From: JAOUEA01 sp035550775
GTDB lineage: Bacteria; Actinomycetota; UBA4738; HRBIN12
Length of the DNA: 33,170 bases
NCBI GenBank assembly: GCA_035550775.1
Contig: DASZOO010000008.1
Span: forward strand, 1 to 33,170
Direction of reading: 5' to 3'
Position numbers and translations under genes: made by a program. The notes under the pieces were generated by a model that saw nothing but the letters and a program-made list of their open reading frames with translations, had not been told where the DNA came from and made no database searches. Below are positions 1-7,465 of this stretch, piece after piece; position 1 is the first letter of the stretch; every line of letters starts with the position of its first letter.

Positions 1-347
1 TTGCCCTCTTCCTCGGCCCAGTTCCGCAGCGTGGCGCCCAACCCCTCGAGTCGGATCACCTCGTCGTCGACGGTCTCCTCGGCGACCACGTCGATGTGCA
101 CGCGGTTCTTGCCCGCCTTGGGCTCGGGCACCTCGGTGAAGAACAGCACCGGCAGCCCCGGAGGCTCGTCATCGGGCGGCTCCACCATGACGCTGGGGTC
201 GTCCTCGGGGTCGGCGACGCCCTTGGCGGCGAGCCGTTCGATCTCGTCGGTGTCGTAGGGAGCCACCCGCCAACCGAGCGCGGCCGCCCAGAACCGCGCG
301 AGCGGTGCGGCGTCCTCGCAATCGAAGACGATCGCATCGATGCGCAC
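1..347 (-). CDS. VOC/glyoxalase-fold protein, C-terminus beyond window
   Basis: I translated this frame by hand. It begins at GTG 345-347, because an in-frame TAG lies just upstream, and stays open to the window edge, so the 3' end is missing. The 115 visible residues begin RIDAIVFDCEDAAPLARFWA and continue with LGWRVAPYD, a PPGLPVLFFTEVPEPKAGKNRVH segment and HIDVVAEET. That pattern (N-terminal strand, FW.A.LGW helix, then LFF..V.E.K..KNR.H.D) is typical of Glyoxalase_6-like VOC proteins, which are often annotated only as glyoxalase-like and whose substrates are mostly unknown. A -10-like TAGTCT lies 6 nt before the GTG, so the mRNA is probably leaderless. The fold call is fairly secure; the function is not known. 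Confidence 0.75.
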   Translation of the reverse strand, partial: MRIDAIVFDCEDAAPLARFWAAALGWRVAPYDTDEIERLAAKGVADPEDDPSVMVEPPDDEPPGLPVLFFTEVPEPKAGKNRVHIDVVAEETVDDEVIRLEGLGATLRNWAEEEG

Positions 348-353
348 GACGCG

Positions 354-359
354 AGACTA
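354..359 (-). promoter_or_regulatory. -10 box TAGTCT, leaderless promoter of the VOC gene
   Basis: On the minus strand TAGTCT is followed by 6 nt and then the GTG start at 347, so transcription would begin at or next to the start codon. The same arrangement recurs in this window. No clear -35 box is visible. Confidence 0.5.
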
Positions 360-435
360 CGCGGCTCGGCGGCTCGAGACCATCCGCTCCCACGACGCTC
401 GGGAGCCGGTGGCCCGCCGCGCGGCCTCCGACGCG

Positions 436-1077
436 TTAGCCCCGGAGCCGGAGCCCGAACGCCTCACGGCACTGCTCGAGCAGCAGGTCGGCGCGCTGCT
501 TGGTTCCCGTGACCTCTTCGAGGAGCGCGTCGCGCCGAGCCTCGTCCTTCAGCGATGTCGCGTTGATCTCCACGTTGGCCTTGGCTCCCAGCACCGCGGC
601 GTAGAGCATCGCCGCGGCGGACATCCCGTCGCTCGCCGCGTTCGGGTTCCCCATGGCGGTCGCATCCTCCGCCAGCTCCATCAGGTCGACGGCCCGCCGC
701 GCGATCTCCAGCGGCACCCCCGCCGCCCCCTCGAGCCCCCGCTGGATGGCCTCGGCGCGCGATGCCTTCTCGACGTCGGTCTCCTTCGGCAGGCGGAGCG
801 CCGCCATCACCGCGTCGAACGCCTCCGCGTCGCGGTCGCCCAGCGAGATGAACTCGATGCGAGCCTCGTCGGCACGCTCCACCATCGCCCGCATGCGTTC
901 CTCGAGGTCCTCGAAGCCCGGCTTGCCGTGCGTGAGCCGCCCGACCATCGCGATCAGGGCGGCCCCGGTGGCACCCGCGACGGCTGCCGCCGCCCCGCCG
1001 CCGGGGGTCGGCTCCCTGGAGCCCATCGCCTCCAAGAAGGCGCCGACCTTCATCTCGTCGAACCGTGAGTCGCTCAT
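436..1077 (-). CDS. cyclodeaminase/cyclohydrolase family protein (FTCD C-terminal domain type)
   Basis: This 213-residue protein matches the formiminotetrahydrofolate cyclodeaminase fold. Near the N-terminus is EPTPGGGAAAAVAGATGAAL (PTPGGGS/A-type glycine-rich motif), followed by MVGRLTHGKPGF and a helical body with DAEAFDAVMAALRLP. Near residue 160 is AMGNPNAASDGMSAAAML, the usual NP.A.SD motif. Family members convert 5-formimino-THF to 5,10-methenyl-THF and ammonia, or act as methenyl-THF cyclohydrolases (FchA type). The start ATG overlaps the stop of the upstream formimidoyltransferase by 4 nt, so the two are translationally coupled and form the split bacterial counterpart of the fused animal FTCD enzyme. 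The length is normal for a stand-alone domain. Whether the true substrate is formimino-THF or methenyl-THF cannot be told from the sequence. Confidence 0.9.
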   Translation of the reverse strand: MSDSRFDEMKVGAFLEAMGSREPTPGGGAAAAVAGATGAALIAMVGRLTHGKPGFEDLEERMRAMVERADEARIEFISLGDRDAEAFDAVMAALRLPKETDVEKASRAEAIQRGLEGAAGVPLEIARRAVDLMELAEDATAMGNPNAASDGMSAAAMLYAAVLGAKANVEINATSLKDEARRDALLEEVTGTKQRADLLLEQCREAFGLRLRG

Positions 1078-1997
1078 CGTCCGCTCTCCTCGTCGCCGTC
1101 GACGTGCACGAGACGTTCCAACACCTGTCGATCCGGGTCGAATCCGGCGAGCCGCAGGTGTGGTGGATCGTCGGCCTGGAGGGCCGACTCGGGCACGAGG
1201 CCGACGATCTCCGAATCGGTCACGGCCATGCCGTGCTCTCCCGCGAGCGCCGCCACCTCGTCGTACGCAGCCCGCAGGCCGGTGACCTCGTGGTCTACGA
1301 GGTTCATCGACACGGTCACGACGCCGCCGCGATCGGGCACCGCGAAACCGATCGCTCGCACCGCCGGGAGCCCCCCTCCCGATTCGCGCACGGCCCTCGC
1401 GATCGCTCGGGCCGTCTCGACGTCGGTGCCGTCGAGGTAGACGTTGAACGCGATGAGCGGTTTGCGAGCCCCGACCGCTGTGGCCCCGGCTCGTTCGATC
1501 GCATGCGGGCCGAAGTCGGGAAGGCGCTCCCCCCGCGCGACCGCGTCGCGGAGCCCCTCGTACTCGCCGCGGCGCACGTCGGCGAGGGAGGCGCGCTCGG
1601 GGACGAGCGCCGCGCGGTCATAGAGGTACACGGGCAGCTCCAGCCGCTCGGCGAGCTCGCGCCCGAAATCGCGTGCGAGCTCGATGCACGCGTCCATCGA
1701 GACCGCGCGCACAGGCATGAACGGGATCACGTCGGCCGCGCCCATGCGCGGATGGCCGCCACGATGCTTCCGCATGTCGATCAGGTCCACGGCGGTGGCG
1801 GCGCCGGCCATGGCGCTCGCACGGACGGCCGGAGCGTGGCCGAGCACGGTGGTGTCGAGACGGTTGTGGTCGGGGTCCGCTTCCGCGAAGACGACCCGAG
1901 CGCCGGGCACGTGCAACGCGTCGACGATCGCATCGATCACGTCGGCGCGCCGTCCCTCGCTGAAGTTCGGGATCGCGCCGACCAGCTCATCCTCCAT
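1074..1997 (-). CDS. ftcD: glutamate formimidoyltransferase
   Basis: The 307-residue protein opens with LVGAIPNFSEGRRADVIDAI, the NFSEGR signature of the formiminotransferase N-subdomain. It continues with DPDHNRLDTTVLG, the MRKHRGGHPRMGAADVIPFMP stretch (H..HPR.GA.D..PF.P) and, in the C-subdomain, FNVYLDGTDVETARAIARAV and VSMNLVDHEVTGL. These are diagnostic for the enzyme that moves the formimino group from N-formimino-L-glutamate to tetrahydrofolate, the last step of one histidine-degradation route. It is the first gene of a two-gene unit with the cyclodeaminase. A TATGCT -10 box 6 nt before the ATG suggests a leaderless transcript starting just beyond the terminator of the GcvT-like pair. 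No other hut gene is in the window, so a pure histidine-utilisation role is not shown. Confidence 0.93.
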   Translation of the reverse strand: MEDELVGAIPNFSEGRRADVIDAIVDALHVPGARVVFAEADPDHNRLDTTVLGHAPAVRASAMAGAATAVDLIDMRKHRGGHPRMGAADVIPFMPVRAVSMDACIELARDFGRELAERLELPVYLYDRAALVPERASLADVRRGEYEGLRDAVARGERLPDFGPHAIERAGATAVGARKPLIAFNVYLDGTDVETARAIARAVRESGGGLPAVRAIGFAVPDRGGVVTVSMNLVDHEVTGLRAAYDEVAALAGEHGMAVTDSEIVGLVPESALQADDPPHLRLAGFDPDRQVLERLVHVDGDEESGR

Positions 1998-2003
1998 CGG
2001 GTC

Positions 2004-2009
2004 AGCATA
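2004..2009 (-). promoter_or_regulatory. -10 box TATGCT, leaderless promoter of ftcD
   Basis: TATGCT on the minus strand is followed by GACCCG and then the ATG at 1997, a 6-nt spacing. It sits immediately after the hairpin that ends the preceding transcript, so terminator and new promoter are packed into about 35 bp. Confidence 0.5.
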
Positions 2010-2013
2010 GGCA

Positions 2014-2037
2014 AGGGCGGAGGTCTCCCTCCGCCCT
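2014..2037 (-). terminator. GC-rich terminator hairpin after the GcvT-like genes
   Basis: Positions 2014-2023 pair with 2028-2037: a 10-bp stem with arms AGGGCGGAGG and CCTCCGCCCT and a 4-nt loop. It lies 25 nt past the stop of the GcvT-like gene and just before the ftcD promoter. There is no U-tract, which is common for actinobacterial intrinsic terminators. Confidence 0.6.
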
Positions 2038-2061
2038 CGGATGGTCAGCGCCCCTGCCGGA

Positions 2062-3156
2062 CTACGCGCGGGGACGCTCCTTCTTCGGATCGAGGAGCGA
2101 CAACACCTCGACCGTGGCAGGAGCCGTCCCCGACTCCACGGCGACCTCGACCTTCTCCCCGTCGGTCGCGACGTCGGCGTCGAGGATGGCCAGCCCGATC
2201 GTTCCGAGCCTCGGCGAGACCGCCGGCGAGGTCACGACGCCGACCGCGCGTCCGTCCTTCGTCACCGCCGCTCCGTAGTCGGGGGCCGCGTCGCCCTCGA
2301 TCTTGAGGGTCTTGAAGCGTTTCGGCGGGTTCTTCCCACGCTCGGCGAGCGCCGCCGCGCCGACGACCTCCGTGTCGGTCCTGATGAACCGGTCCATCGA
2401 CAGATCCCAGGGCGAGATCTCACCCGGCTGGTAGTCGATCGCGATGATGATCAGACCGACCTCGGAGCGCGCGAGGTCGATCGCCGTCAGCCCGAAGGGG
2501 GTGGCCCCGGCAGCGATCAAAGCGTCCCATACCCCTTGCGCGTCCTCGGGCGCCACGACCACCTCGTAACCCTTCTCGCCGCTGAACCCGGTGCGGAGCA
2601 CCCACGCGTCGGCTCCCGCCACGGTGGTCTTCTCGGGCCAGAACCGGAAGTACCCGAGCTCCCCCAGGTCGCGGCCGGTCAAGGGCTGCAGGGTCGCCTG
2701 GGAGGTCGGGCCCTGCACGGCGATCATCGCGTAGTCGTCGGTCCGGTGCTCGATGGTCGCGTCGAGCCCGTCGGCCGTCTCCCGGAACCAGTCCTCGATG
2801 CCGGCCGTGTTGATCATCACCAGGAAGTGATCGTCGGCGAGCTTGTAGACGTTCCCGTCGTCGACCATCAGTCCGTCGGCGTCGACGAACGCGCCGTAGC
2901 GCACCGAGCCCTCCCGCATGCCCTCGATCGAGTTCGTGAACCGACGCTGGATCAGCCGGCCGGCATCGGGACCCGTCACCTCGTACTTGCACGTCGAGTA
3001 GAGGTCCCAGATGCCGGTGCCCGTCCGCACGGCCTCGTACTCGGCCATCGGATCGCCGCCCTCGTGCATGGCCCAGGGGTAGCCGTCCTCCCAGATCACC
3101 TCGGCGTTCTGCGACATGTGCCAGTCGTGCAGCGGCGAGCGCTTGTCCTCGGTCAT
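2062..3156 (-). CDS. GcvT-like aminomethyltransferase / THF-dependent demethylase, paralogue 1
   Basis: A 364-residue protein with the GcvT fold. The folate-binding domain includes GTGIWDLYSTCKYEVTGPDA and VRYGAFVDADGLMVDDGNVY; the VDDG aspartate aligns with the catalytic Asp of GcvT. It continues with RTGFSGEKGYE (the TG.SGE.G.E folate loop) and the C-terminal barrel TSPAVSPRLGTIGLAIL. True GcvT transfers the aminomethyl group of glycine to THF with GcvP, GcvH and GcvL, but none of those is nearby. The family also contains DmdA and demethylases of sarcosine, dimethylglycine and aromatic ethers. The start ATG has a strong Shine-Dalgarno (GAGAGGAG), and 48 nt separate it from paralogue 2 upstream, so the two are probably cotranscribed. 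Family membership is firm; the substrate is not known. Confidence 0.88.
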   Translation of the reverse strand: MTEDKRSPLHDWHMSQNAEVIWEDGYPWAMHEGGDPMAEYEAVRTGTGIWDLYSTCKYEVTGPDAGRLIQRRFTNSIEGMREGSVRYGAFVDADGLMVDDGNVYKLADDHFLVMINTAGIEDWFRETADGLDATIEHRTDDYAMIAVQGPTSQATLQPLTGRDLGELGYFRFWPEKTTVAGADAWVLRTGFSGEKGYEVVVAPEDAQGVWDALIAAGATPFGLTAIDLARSEVGLIIIAIDYQPGEISPWDLSMDRFIRTDTEVVGAAALAERGKNPPKRFKTLKIEGDAAPDYGAAVTKDGRAVGVVTSPAVSPRLGTIGLAILDADVATDGEKVEVAVESGTAPATVEVLSLLDPKKERPRA

Positions 3157-3204
3157 GCGACTGCTCCTCTCATCGTTCGAGTTGTCTCGTGTGGACCGCT
3201 CGCG

Positions 3205-4308
3205 TCAGGCTCGCGGGCGTCGTTTCGCGGGGTCGTACACGGCGAGCACGTCGACCGTGCCGCCGACCGTGGTGCCGTCGGGCATGGCGACCTCGACCGA
3301 TGTGCCGGGTGAGGCCACGTCGGTGCGCAGGATCGCGAGCCCCAGCGGACCGAGCAACGGGCTCGTCGCCGGGCTCGTCAACACGCCGGCCTCCTCGTCG
3401 GCGGCGGTCACCGTCGCCCCGTACTCGGGAAGGGTCTCGCCCTCGAGCCGGATCGTCACGAAGCGGTTCGGCGGATCGGGCGCGATCGCTCTCAGGTGCT
3501 CCTTGCCCATGAACTCCCCGTCGCCTCCGAGCGCGACCAGCCGGTCGAGCCCGAGGTCGTACGGGGTGCGCGTGTGGGGCTCGTAGTCGTAGTCCGTGAC
3601 GATCATGCCGGTCTCGACGCGTACGGGTTCGATGATGTCGACCCCGTACGGGCTGGCGCCGGCTCCCTCGACCGCCTCCCACACCGCCGTCGCGTGTTCG
3701 GGCCGCAGGAACAGCTCGTAGCCGAGCTCGCCCGAGAACCCGGTGCGCGAGAGCCAGACGGGAGCGCCGCCGACCGTCACCGGGTCGGGGAAGAACGTGA
3801 AGTACCGCAGCTCGTCGACATCGCCGCCGGTCACGATCGAACGGACCAGATCGCGGCTCTTCGGTCCTTGGATCTGCATGCTGGGCAGCTCCGGAGCGAT
3901 GTAGGCGATCTCGACCTCGAGCCCCTTCGTGGCCTCGGCGAAGTAGTCCGCGCGCTCGTTGCCGTTGGTGCACACCCACAGCCGGTCGCCCGAGTGCCGG
4001 AACACGGTGCCGTCGTCGACCACCATGCCGTCCTCGTCGACGAACGCCCCGTAGCGGACCTGGCCGTCGCGCATGCCCACGATGTCGTTCGTGTGCACAC
4101 GCTGGGCGGCCTCGACCGCCTCGGCGCCGCGGAACTCCCACTTGTTCAAGGGCGAGAGATCCCACATGCCGACGCCCTCACGCACGGCTCGGTATTCGGC
4201 GTCGACGTCGCCGTAGTTCGTGACCCAGAGCCAGCCGGCTTCCTCCATGAAGCCTGCCGCCTTGGTGGACGTGATCGCGTGGAACGCGGTTTCCCTGCTC
4301 TGACTCAC
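3205..4308 (-). CDS. GcvT-like aminomethyltransferase / THF-dependent demethylase, paralogue 2
   Basis: A 367-residue paralogue of the next gene, colinear along its whole length. Shared blocks are REGVGMWDLSPLNKWEFRG, VRYGAFVDEDGMVVDDG, RTGFSGELGYE, GASPYGVDIIEPVRVETGMI and TSPATSPLLGPLGLAIL, and both end KRRPRA/KERPRA. The DDG catalytic-site aspartate and the folate-loop SGE.GYE are kept, so both copies look active. The start is GTG 4306-4308, with GAGGAG 6 nt upstream. The 103-bp region before it holds a 16-bp palindrome (4387-4402) that could be an operator. Two side-by-side copies suggest two consecutive methyl transfers to THF, or a heteromeric enzyme. This is inference; no substrate-specific motif is recognised. 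Confidence 0.88.
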   Translation of the reverse strand: MSQSRETAFHAITSTKAAGFMEEAGWLWVTNYGDVDAEYRAVREGVGMWDLSPLNKWEFRGAEAVEAAQRVHTNDIVGMRDGQVRYGAFVDEDGMVVDDGTVFRHSGDRLWVCTNGNERADYFAEATKGLEVEIAYIAPELPSMQIQGPKSRDLVRSIVTGGDVDELRYFTFFPDPVTVGGAPVWLSRTGFSGELGYELFLRPEHATAVWEAVEGAGASPYGVDIIEPVRVETGMIVTDYDYEPHTRTPYDLGLDRLVALGGDGEFMGKEHLRAIAPDPPNRFVTIRLEGETLPEYGATVTAADEEAGVLTSPATSPLLGPLGLAILRTDVASPGTSVEVAMPDGTTVGGTVDVLAVYDPAKRRPRA

Positions 4309-4372
4309 CCGTGCCTCCTCGTGCGACGCTCGTCCGAAACCGGGGACGGGCGAGCATCGCGACCTGGACCGG

Positions 4373-4402
4373 GTTCTACCAGAGGATTGAACGGGTGTTC
4401 AA
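4373..4402 (-). promoter_or_regulatory. candidate promoter with palindromic operator upstream of the GcvT-like pair
   Basis: Positions 4387-4402 form a perfect inverted repeat, TTGAAC-N4-GTTCAA. Read on the minus strand, its first half TTGAAC (4402-4397) could serve as -35, with TAGAAC (4378-4373) 18 nt away as a weak -10, leaving the rest of the palindrome inside the spacer. This looks like an operator for a dimeric repressor such as a TetR-family protein. It differs by one base per half from the LexA box TCGAAC-N4-GTTCGA found elsewhere in the window. The regulator is unidentified. Confidence 0.45.
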
Positions 4403-4411
4403 GTCGCACGC

Positions 4412-5035
4412 TCACGCGCCCGCCGTCCGCAGCAGCCGTCGGACCGAGAGGTCGGGGCCACCCGGTGCCTTCGAGGCGAGCACGAGGAAGAGCTGAGCCG
4501 TGACCAGGGCGTCGTCGAGCGCGTCGTGGGGGTTTGCGACCGGCACGCCGTAGCTCGCCGCGGTCGCCGACAGTCGATACCCGGGAACGCGGCGCTCGGA
4601 GCTGGGACGTCCGTCGCACGCGATGGCGAGGTTGCGGACGTCGATCGTGCGCCGGCGCCACCGGCGGAGCGAGCCACCGAAGATCGCGGCGAGGAAATGC
4701 ACCTCGATGTCCGCGAACCATGCGAGCAGGAACCGGGCCGCCAGCGCCGCGGCCAGCAGGTCACGGGCTTCCTCGATACCGGGGGCGTGCTGGAGGTCCT
4801 GCGGACGGAGCTCGTGGATCGTCTGGGAGCGGGGCGTGGGTGGCACGGCCGGGGCGACGAGCTGGTGGATCGAGTCGCGCACCTTCACCCGCCCCGCGTC
4901 GACGGGCACGACCCCGAACGACACCACGACGTCGTTGCCGAGATCGAGGCCCGTGGTCTCGAAGTCCAGCGCCGCGAAGGACGCGCTCGTCCACCGCGCG
5001 GATCGCGCTCGGCGCGGCGGAGGATCGGGGATCAT
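4412..5035 (-). CDS. DnaQ-like 3'-5' exonuclease (DEDDh)
   Basis: The 207-residue protein starts at ATG 5033-5035, which overlaps the TGA of the preceding cyclo-ligase gene by 4 nt. DEDDh exonuclease motifs are present: ALDFETTGLD with D24 and E26, a probable motif II Asp at D109 (WFADIEVHFL), and motif III HDALDDA with H170 and D174. It belongs to the group of short stand-alone exonucleases related to the DNA polymerase III epsilon subunit, whose substrates may be DNA or RNA ends. It is the last gene of a five-gene operon whose other members are metabolic, which gives no hint of its target. A second, unrelated DnaQ domain lies at 15126. Confidence 0.82.
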   Translation of the reverse strand: MIPDPPPRRARSARWTSASFAALDFETTGLDLGNDVVVSFGVVPVDAGRVKVRDSIHQLVAPAVPPTPRSQTIHELRPQDLQHAPGIEEARDLLAAALAARFLLAWFADIEVHFLAAIFGGSLRRWRRRTIDVRNLAIACDGRPSSERRVPGYRLSATAASYGVPVANPHDALDDALVTAQLFLVLASKAPGGPDLSVRRLLRTAGA

Positions 5036-5628
5036 GCCGACCGCCGGCAACGAACCGTCTCCGCCTCGGTGACCACGACGTCGATCCGCTGGTCGAAGTG
5101 CCCTGCTGGCAGCGGCTCGCCCGCGGGCAGCAGCTGAACGCCGAACCCGATGCCGATCCGGCAGGTCTCGGGATGCGTTCTCGGCAGGAAGCGGTCGTAG
5201 AAGCCGCCGCCGTAGCCCACTCGCCGCCCGTCGCGGTCGAACGCGACCCCGGGAACCGCGATCACGTCGATCTCGGCCGCATCCACCGGCCGGCCGTCGG
5301 CGGGTTCCAGGGCCCCGAAGGTCGTCTCGGTCATCTCGTCGCCCGGCCGGTACGAGCGGCAATCGAGCTCGCCAGCGACGATCCGAGGCAACGCGACCAG
5401 GGTCCCCCGTCCGTGCAGCGCCTCGATCAACGGCTCGGTCGGCACCTCCGATCCGAACGACCAGAACGCGAGCGCCGCGCCGGCGGAGGCCACCTCCGGC
5501 AGTCCGAGGAAGCGCCGGACGATCTCGATGCCCATGCGCTCCCGCTCCTCGGCCGGCAGGGCGTCCCGCAGGGCCAGCACGCGCCGCCGCACCTCGCGCT
5601 TGTCGCGCTTCAGCGCGCCGCTGCTCAT
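5032..5628 (-). CDS. 5-formyltetrahydrofolate cyclo-ligase
   Basis: A 198-residue protein beginning at ATG 5626-5628. It has the family hallmarks: the N-terminal basic helix ALKRDKREVRRRVLALRDAL, FWSFGSEVPTEPLIEAL, ALPRI, VPGVAFDRDGRRVGYGGGFYDRFL (GYGGGFYDR at 138-146, the nucleotide/folate-binding signature) and the C-terminal HFDQRIDVVVTE. The enzyme uses ATP to turn 5-formyl-THF (folinate) into 5,10-methenyl-THF, returning a storage or inhibitory folate to the active pool. It overlaps its neighbours by 4 nt on both sides. It is one of several folate genes in the window, although it is embedded in an operon of otherwise unrelated genes. Confidence 0.93.
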   Translation of the reverse strand: MSSGALKRDKREVRRRVLALRDALPAEERERMGIEIVRRFLGLPEVASAGAALAFWSFGSEVPTEPLIEALHGRGTLVALPRIVAGELDCRSYRPGDEMTETTFGALEPADGRPVDAAEIDVIAVPGVAFDRDGRRVGYGGGFYDRFLPRTHPETCRIGIGFGVQLLPAGEPLPAGHFDQRIDVVVTEAETVRCRRSA

Positions 5629-6509
5629 CGACCCGTTGCCCCCGCGATGACGTCGAGCCGGTCCGGGGGGCCGGCCGGCAGCACGATGCACCAGCTCGCC
5701 CCGCCGTCGCGGAGCTCCCCGACGAACCGTGCCCATGCCTCGGCGGTGCCGCTCCAGACCCCGTCGAGCGAGAGCCCTCGGTCGGCTCGTTCCGAGACCA
5801 GCCGCTCGAGGTCGGCGCGGTCCTCCCCCACCAACGCGATGCCGGCCCAGGTCGACTCGACCGGCCGGTCGCCGGCGAGCGCTCGCACGGTCGCGGCCCG
5901 CTCGGCGAACGCCGCGGCACCGAGGCCCCAGCCGTTCCACGCGTCCGCGACCCGCGCCGCCACGCCCAGCACCGCGTCGGAGAGGCCGCCGACCCAGACG
6001 GCGGGCCGACCCGGCGGGAGCAGCGGGCCGTCCATCGCGGGCACGTGCGAGCCTCCGGGCCACGCACGGCCGTCGAAGAGCGCTCGCAACGCCGCGACCG
6101 TCTGTTCCAGGGTGGCCAGCCGGTCGGCCGCGGGGGGGAACGGGAACCCGAACCGAGCGTGCTCCTCGGCGGAGGCGCGATCCCCCGTGCCGACGCCCAG
6201 GATCGCCCGTGCGCCCGACATCGCGTCGAGGGCGGCCGCCTGCCTCGCCAGGATGCCTGGAGCCCGTAGCGTCACGCGGGTGACGAGCGTGCCGACATGC
6301 AGGGCCGGCTCGCGCGCCGCCACCGCGGACAACAGCGAGAAGACCTCGAGGGCCGGCCGGTCCGGGCCCGACGGCGGGTAGAACACGGGCGGGAACAGGT
6401 GATCGGGAGCGAACACCCCGTCGATCCCGAGCGCTCGGGCCCGGGAGGCCATCTCGAGCGGCTTCGCCGGATCGTCCGTGAACACGGGAAGCGAGATGCC
6501 CAGCTTCAC
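5625..6509 (-). CDS. LLM-class (luciferase-like, probably F420-dependent) oxidoreductase 1
   Basis: A 294-residue TIM-barrel protein of the bacterial luciferase superfamily. It begins MKLGISLPVFTDDPAKPLEM and has ALGIDGVFAPDHLFPPV, the ALHVGTLVTRVTLRAPGILARQAAALDAMSGARAILGVGTGD block and the C-terminal RPAVWVGGLSDAVLGVAARVADAWNGWG. In actinobacteria most such proteins use coenzyme F420, but some use FMN, and the sequence does not decide this. The substrate is unknown. Its ATG and stop each overlap a neighbour by 4 nt, placing it firmly inside the arsA-ROK-LLM-cyclo-ligase-DnaQ operon. Confidence 0.85.
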   Translation of the reverse strand: MKLGISLPVFTDDPAKPLEMASRARALGIDGVFAPDHLFPPVFYPPSGPDRPALEVFSLLSAVAAREPALHVGTLVTRVTLRAPGILARQAAALDAMSGARAILGVGTGDRASAEEHARFGFPFPPAADRLATLEQTVAALRALFDGRAWPGGSHVPAMDGPLLPPGRPAVWVGGLSDAVLGVAARVADAWNGWGLGAAAFAERAATVRALAGDRPVESTWAGIALVGEDRADLERLVSERADRGLSLDGVWSGTAEAWARFVGELRDGGASWCIVLPAGPPDRLDVIAGATGR

Positions 6510-7465
6510 CCGACGGTCCGTCCGGCCCGGTCGAACACGAGCGCGGCTGCCCCGATCGCCGCGGAGTCGGCCCCGAGGGCGGCCTGCACGATGGGGACCT
6601 CGGGACGATGACCGGGCGCTTCGACCGAGCGCAGGAACGCGTCCCGAGCGGGCTCGAGCAGAAGGTCACCGGCCTCGGAGACACCGCCGCCGACGACGAC
6701 GACCTCGGGATCGAGCACGTTCACGAGTCCGGCGATGCCGACCCCGAGCCGGTGCCCCACCTCGACGAAGATGCCCGTGCTCACCGGGTCGCCGTCTCGG
6801 GCGGCCTGCATGACCATGTCGCCGGTCACCCTTTCGGCATCGCCCGACGACAGCCTCGCGAGCTCGGAGTGCGCGTGCCGGGCCGCGGCCCGCCTGGCTT
6901 CCCGCGTGAGCGCCGTGCCGCTGGCGACCTGTTCCCAGCACCCCAGGTTCCCGCAGCCGCACCGCGGGCCGCCGGGCTCGACGACCACGTGACCGATCTC
7001 GGCCGCGAACCCGTGCGCACCGCGATACAGCCGCCCGTCGACGACCAGCCCTCCGCCGATGCCGGTGCCGACGCTGACCATCAGCATGTGGCGCCACCCT
7101 CGCCCGGCACCGAACCGGTACTCGCCCCAGGCGGCCGCGTTCGCGTCGTTCTCAGCCACACAGGGCAGCGCCAGCGCGGCCCCGACCGACGCAGCGACCG
7201 GGGCCTCGCGCCAAGCCAGGTTGGGGGCGTATCGCACGACGCCACCGAGGTCGACCATGCCCGCCGCGGCGACGCCGACGCCGACGACGTCAGGGGTCGC
7301 GACGGCTCGGGCGGCGCCGACCATCGACTCGAGGGTCGCCTGCTGATCGTCGGCGGGCGTGCGCCGCACGTCCCCGGCCAGCACGGTGCCGTCGCGCCCG
7401 ACGAGCATGGCGGCGATCTTCGTGCCTCCGGCATCGATGCCGATCGCCGGCCCGGTCGTGCTCAC
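6506..7465 (-). CDS. ROK-family sugar kinase (glucokinase-like)
   Basis: A 319-residue ROK kinase. The N-terminal phosphate loop is AIGIDAGGTKIAAMLV. The catalytic Asp is D107 in AENDANAAAWGEY. GTGIGGGLVVDGRLYRGAHGFAAEIGH is followed by the zinc-binding motif C169-G-C171-GNLGC176 with H159. The C-terminal DPEVVVVGGGVSEAG completes the fold. ROK proteins with both ENDAN and the CGCG..GC zinc site are usually glucokinases or closely related hexose kinases; repressor members carry an N-terminal helix-turn-helix, which is absent here. It overlaps the ATPase gene upstream and the LLM gene downstream by 4 nt. Glucose is the likely but unproven substrate. Confidence 0.88.
   Translation of the reverse strand: MSTTGPAIGIDAGGTKIAAMLVGRDGTVLAGDVRRTPADDQQATLESMVGAARAVATPDVVGVGVAAAGMVDLGGVVRYAPNLAWREAPVAASVGAALALPCVAENDANAAAWGEYRFGAGRGWRHMLMVSVGTGIGGGLVVDGRLYRGAHGFAAEIGHVVVEPGGPRCGCGNLGCWEQVASGTALTREARRAAARHAHSELARLSSGDAERVTGDMVMQAARDGDPVSTGIFVEVGHRLGVGIAGLVNVLDPEVVVVGGGVSEAGDLLLEPARDAFLRSVEAPGHRPEVPIVQAALGADSAAIGAAALVFDRAGRTVG

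Noticed and set aside
386..406. GCTCCC...GGGAGC hairpin after the cyclodeaminase gene
   Set aside because: Only a 6-bp stem with a 9-nt loop and no T-tract; in such GC-rich sequence this is expected by chance.
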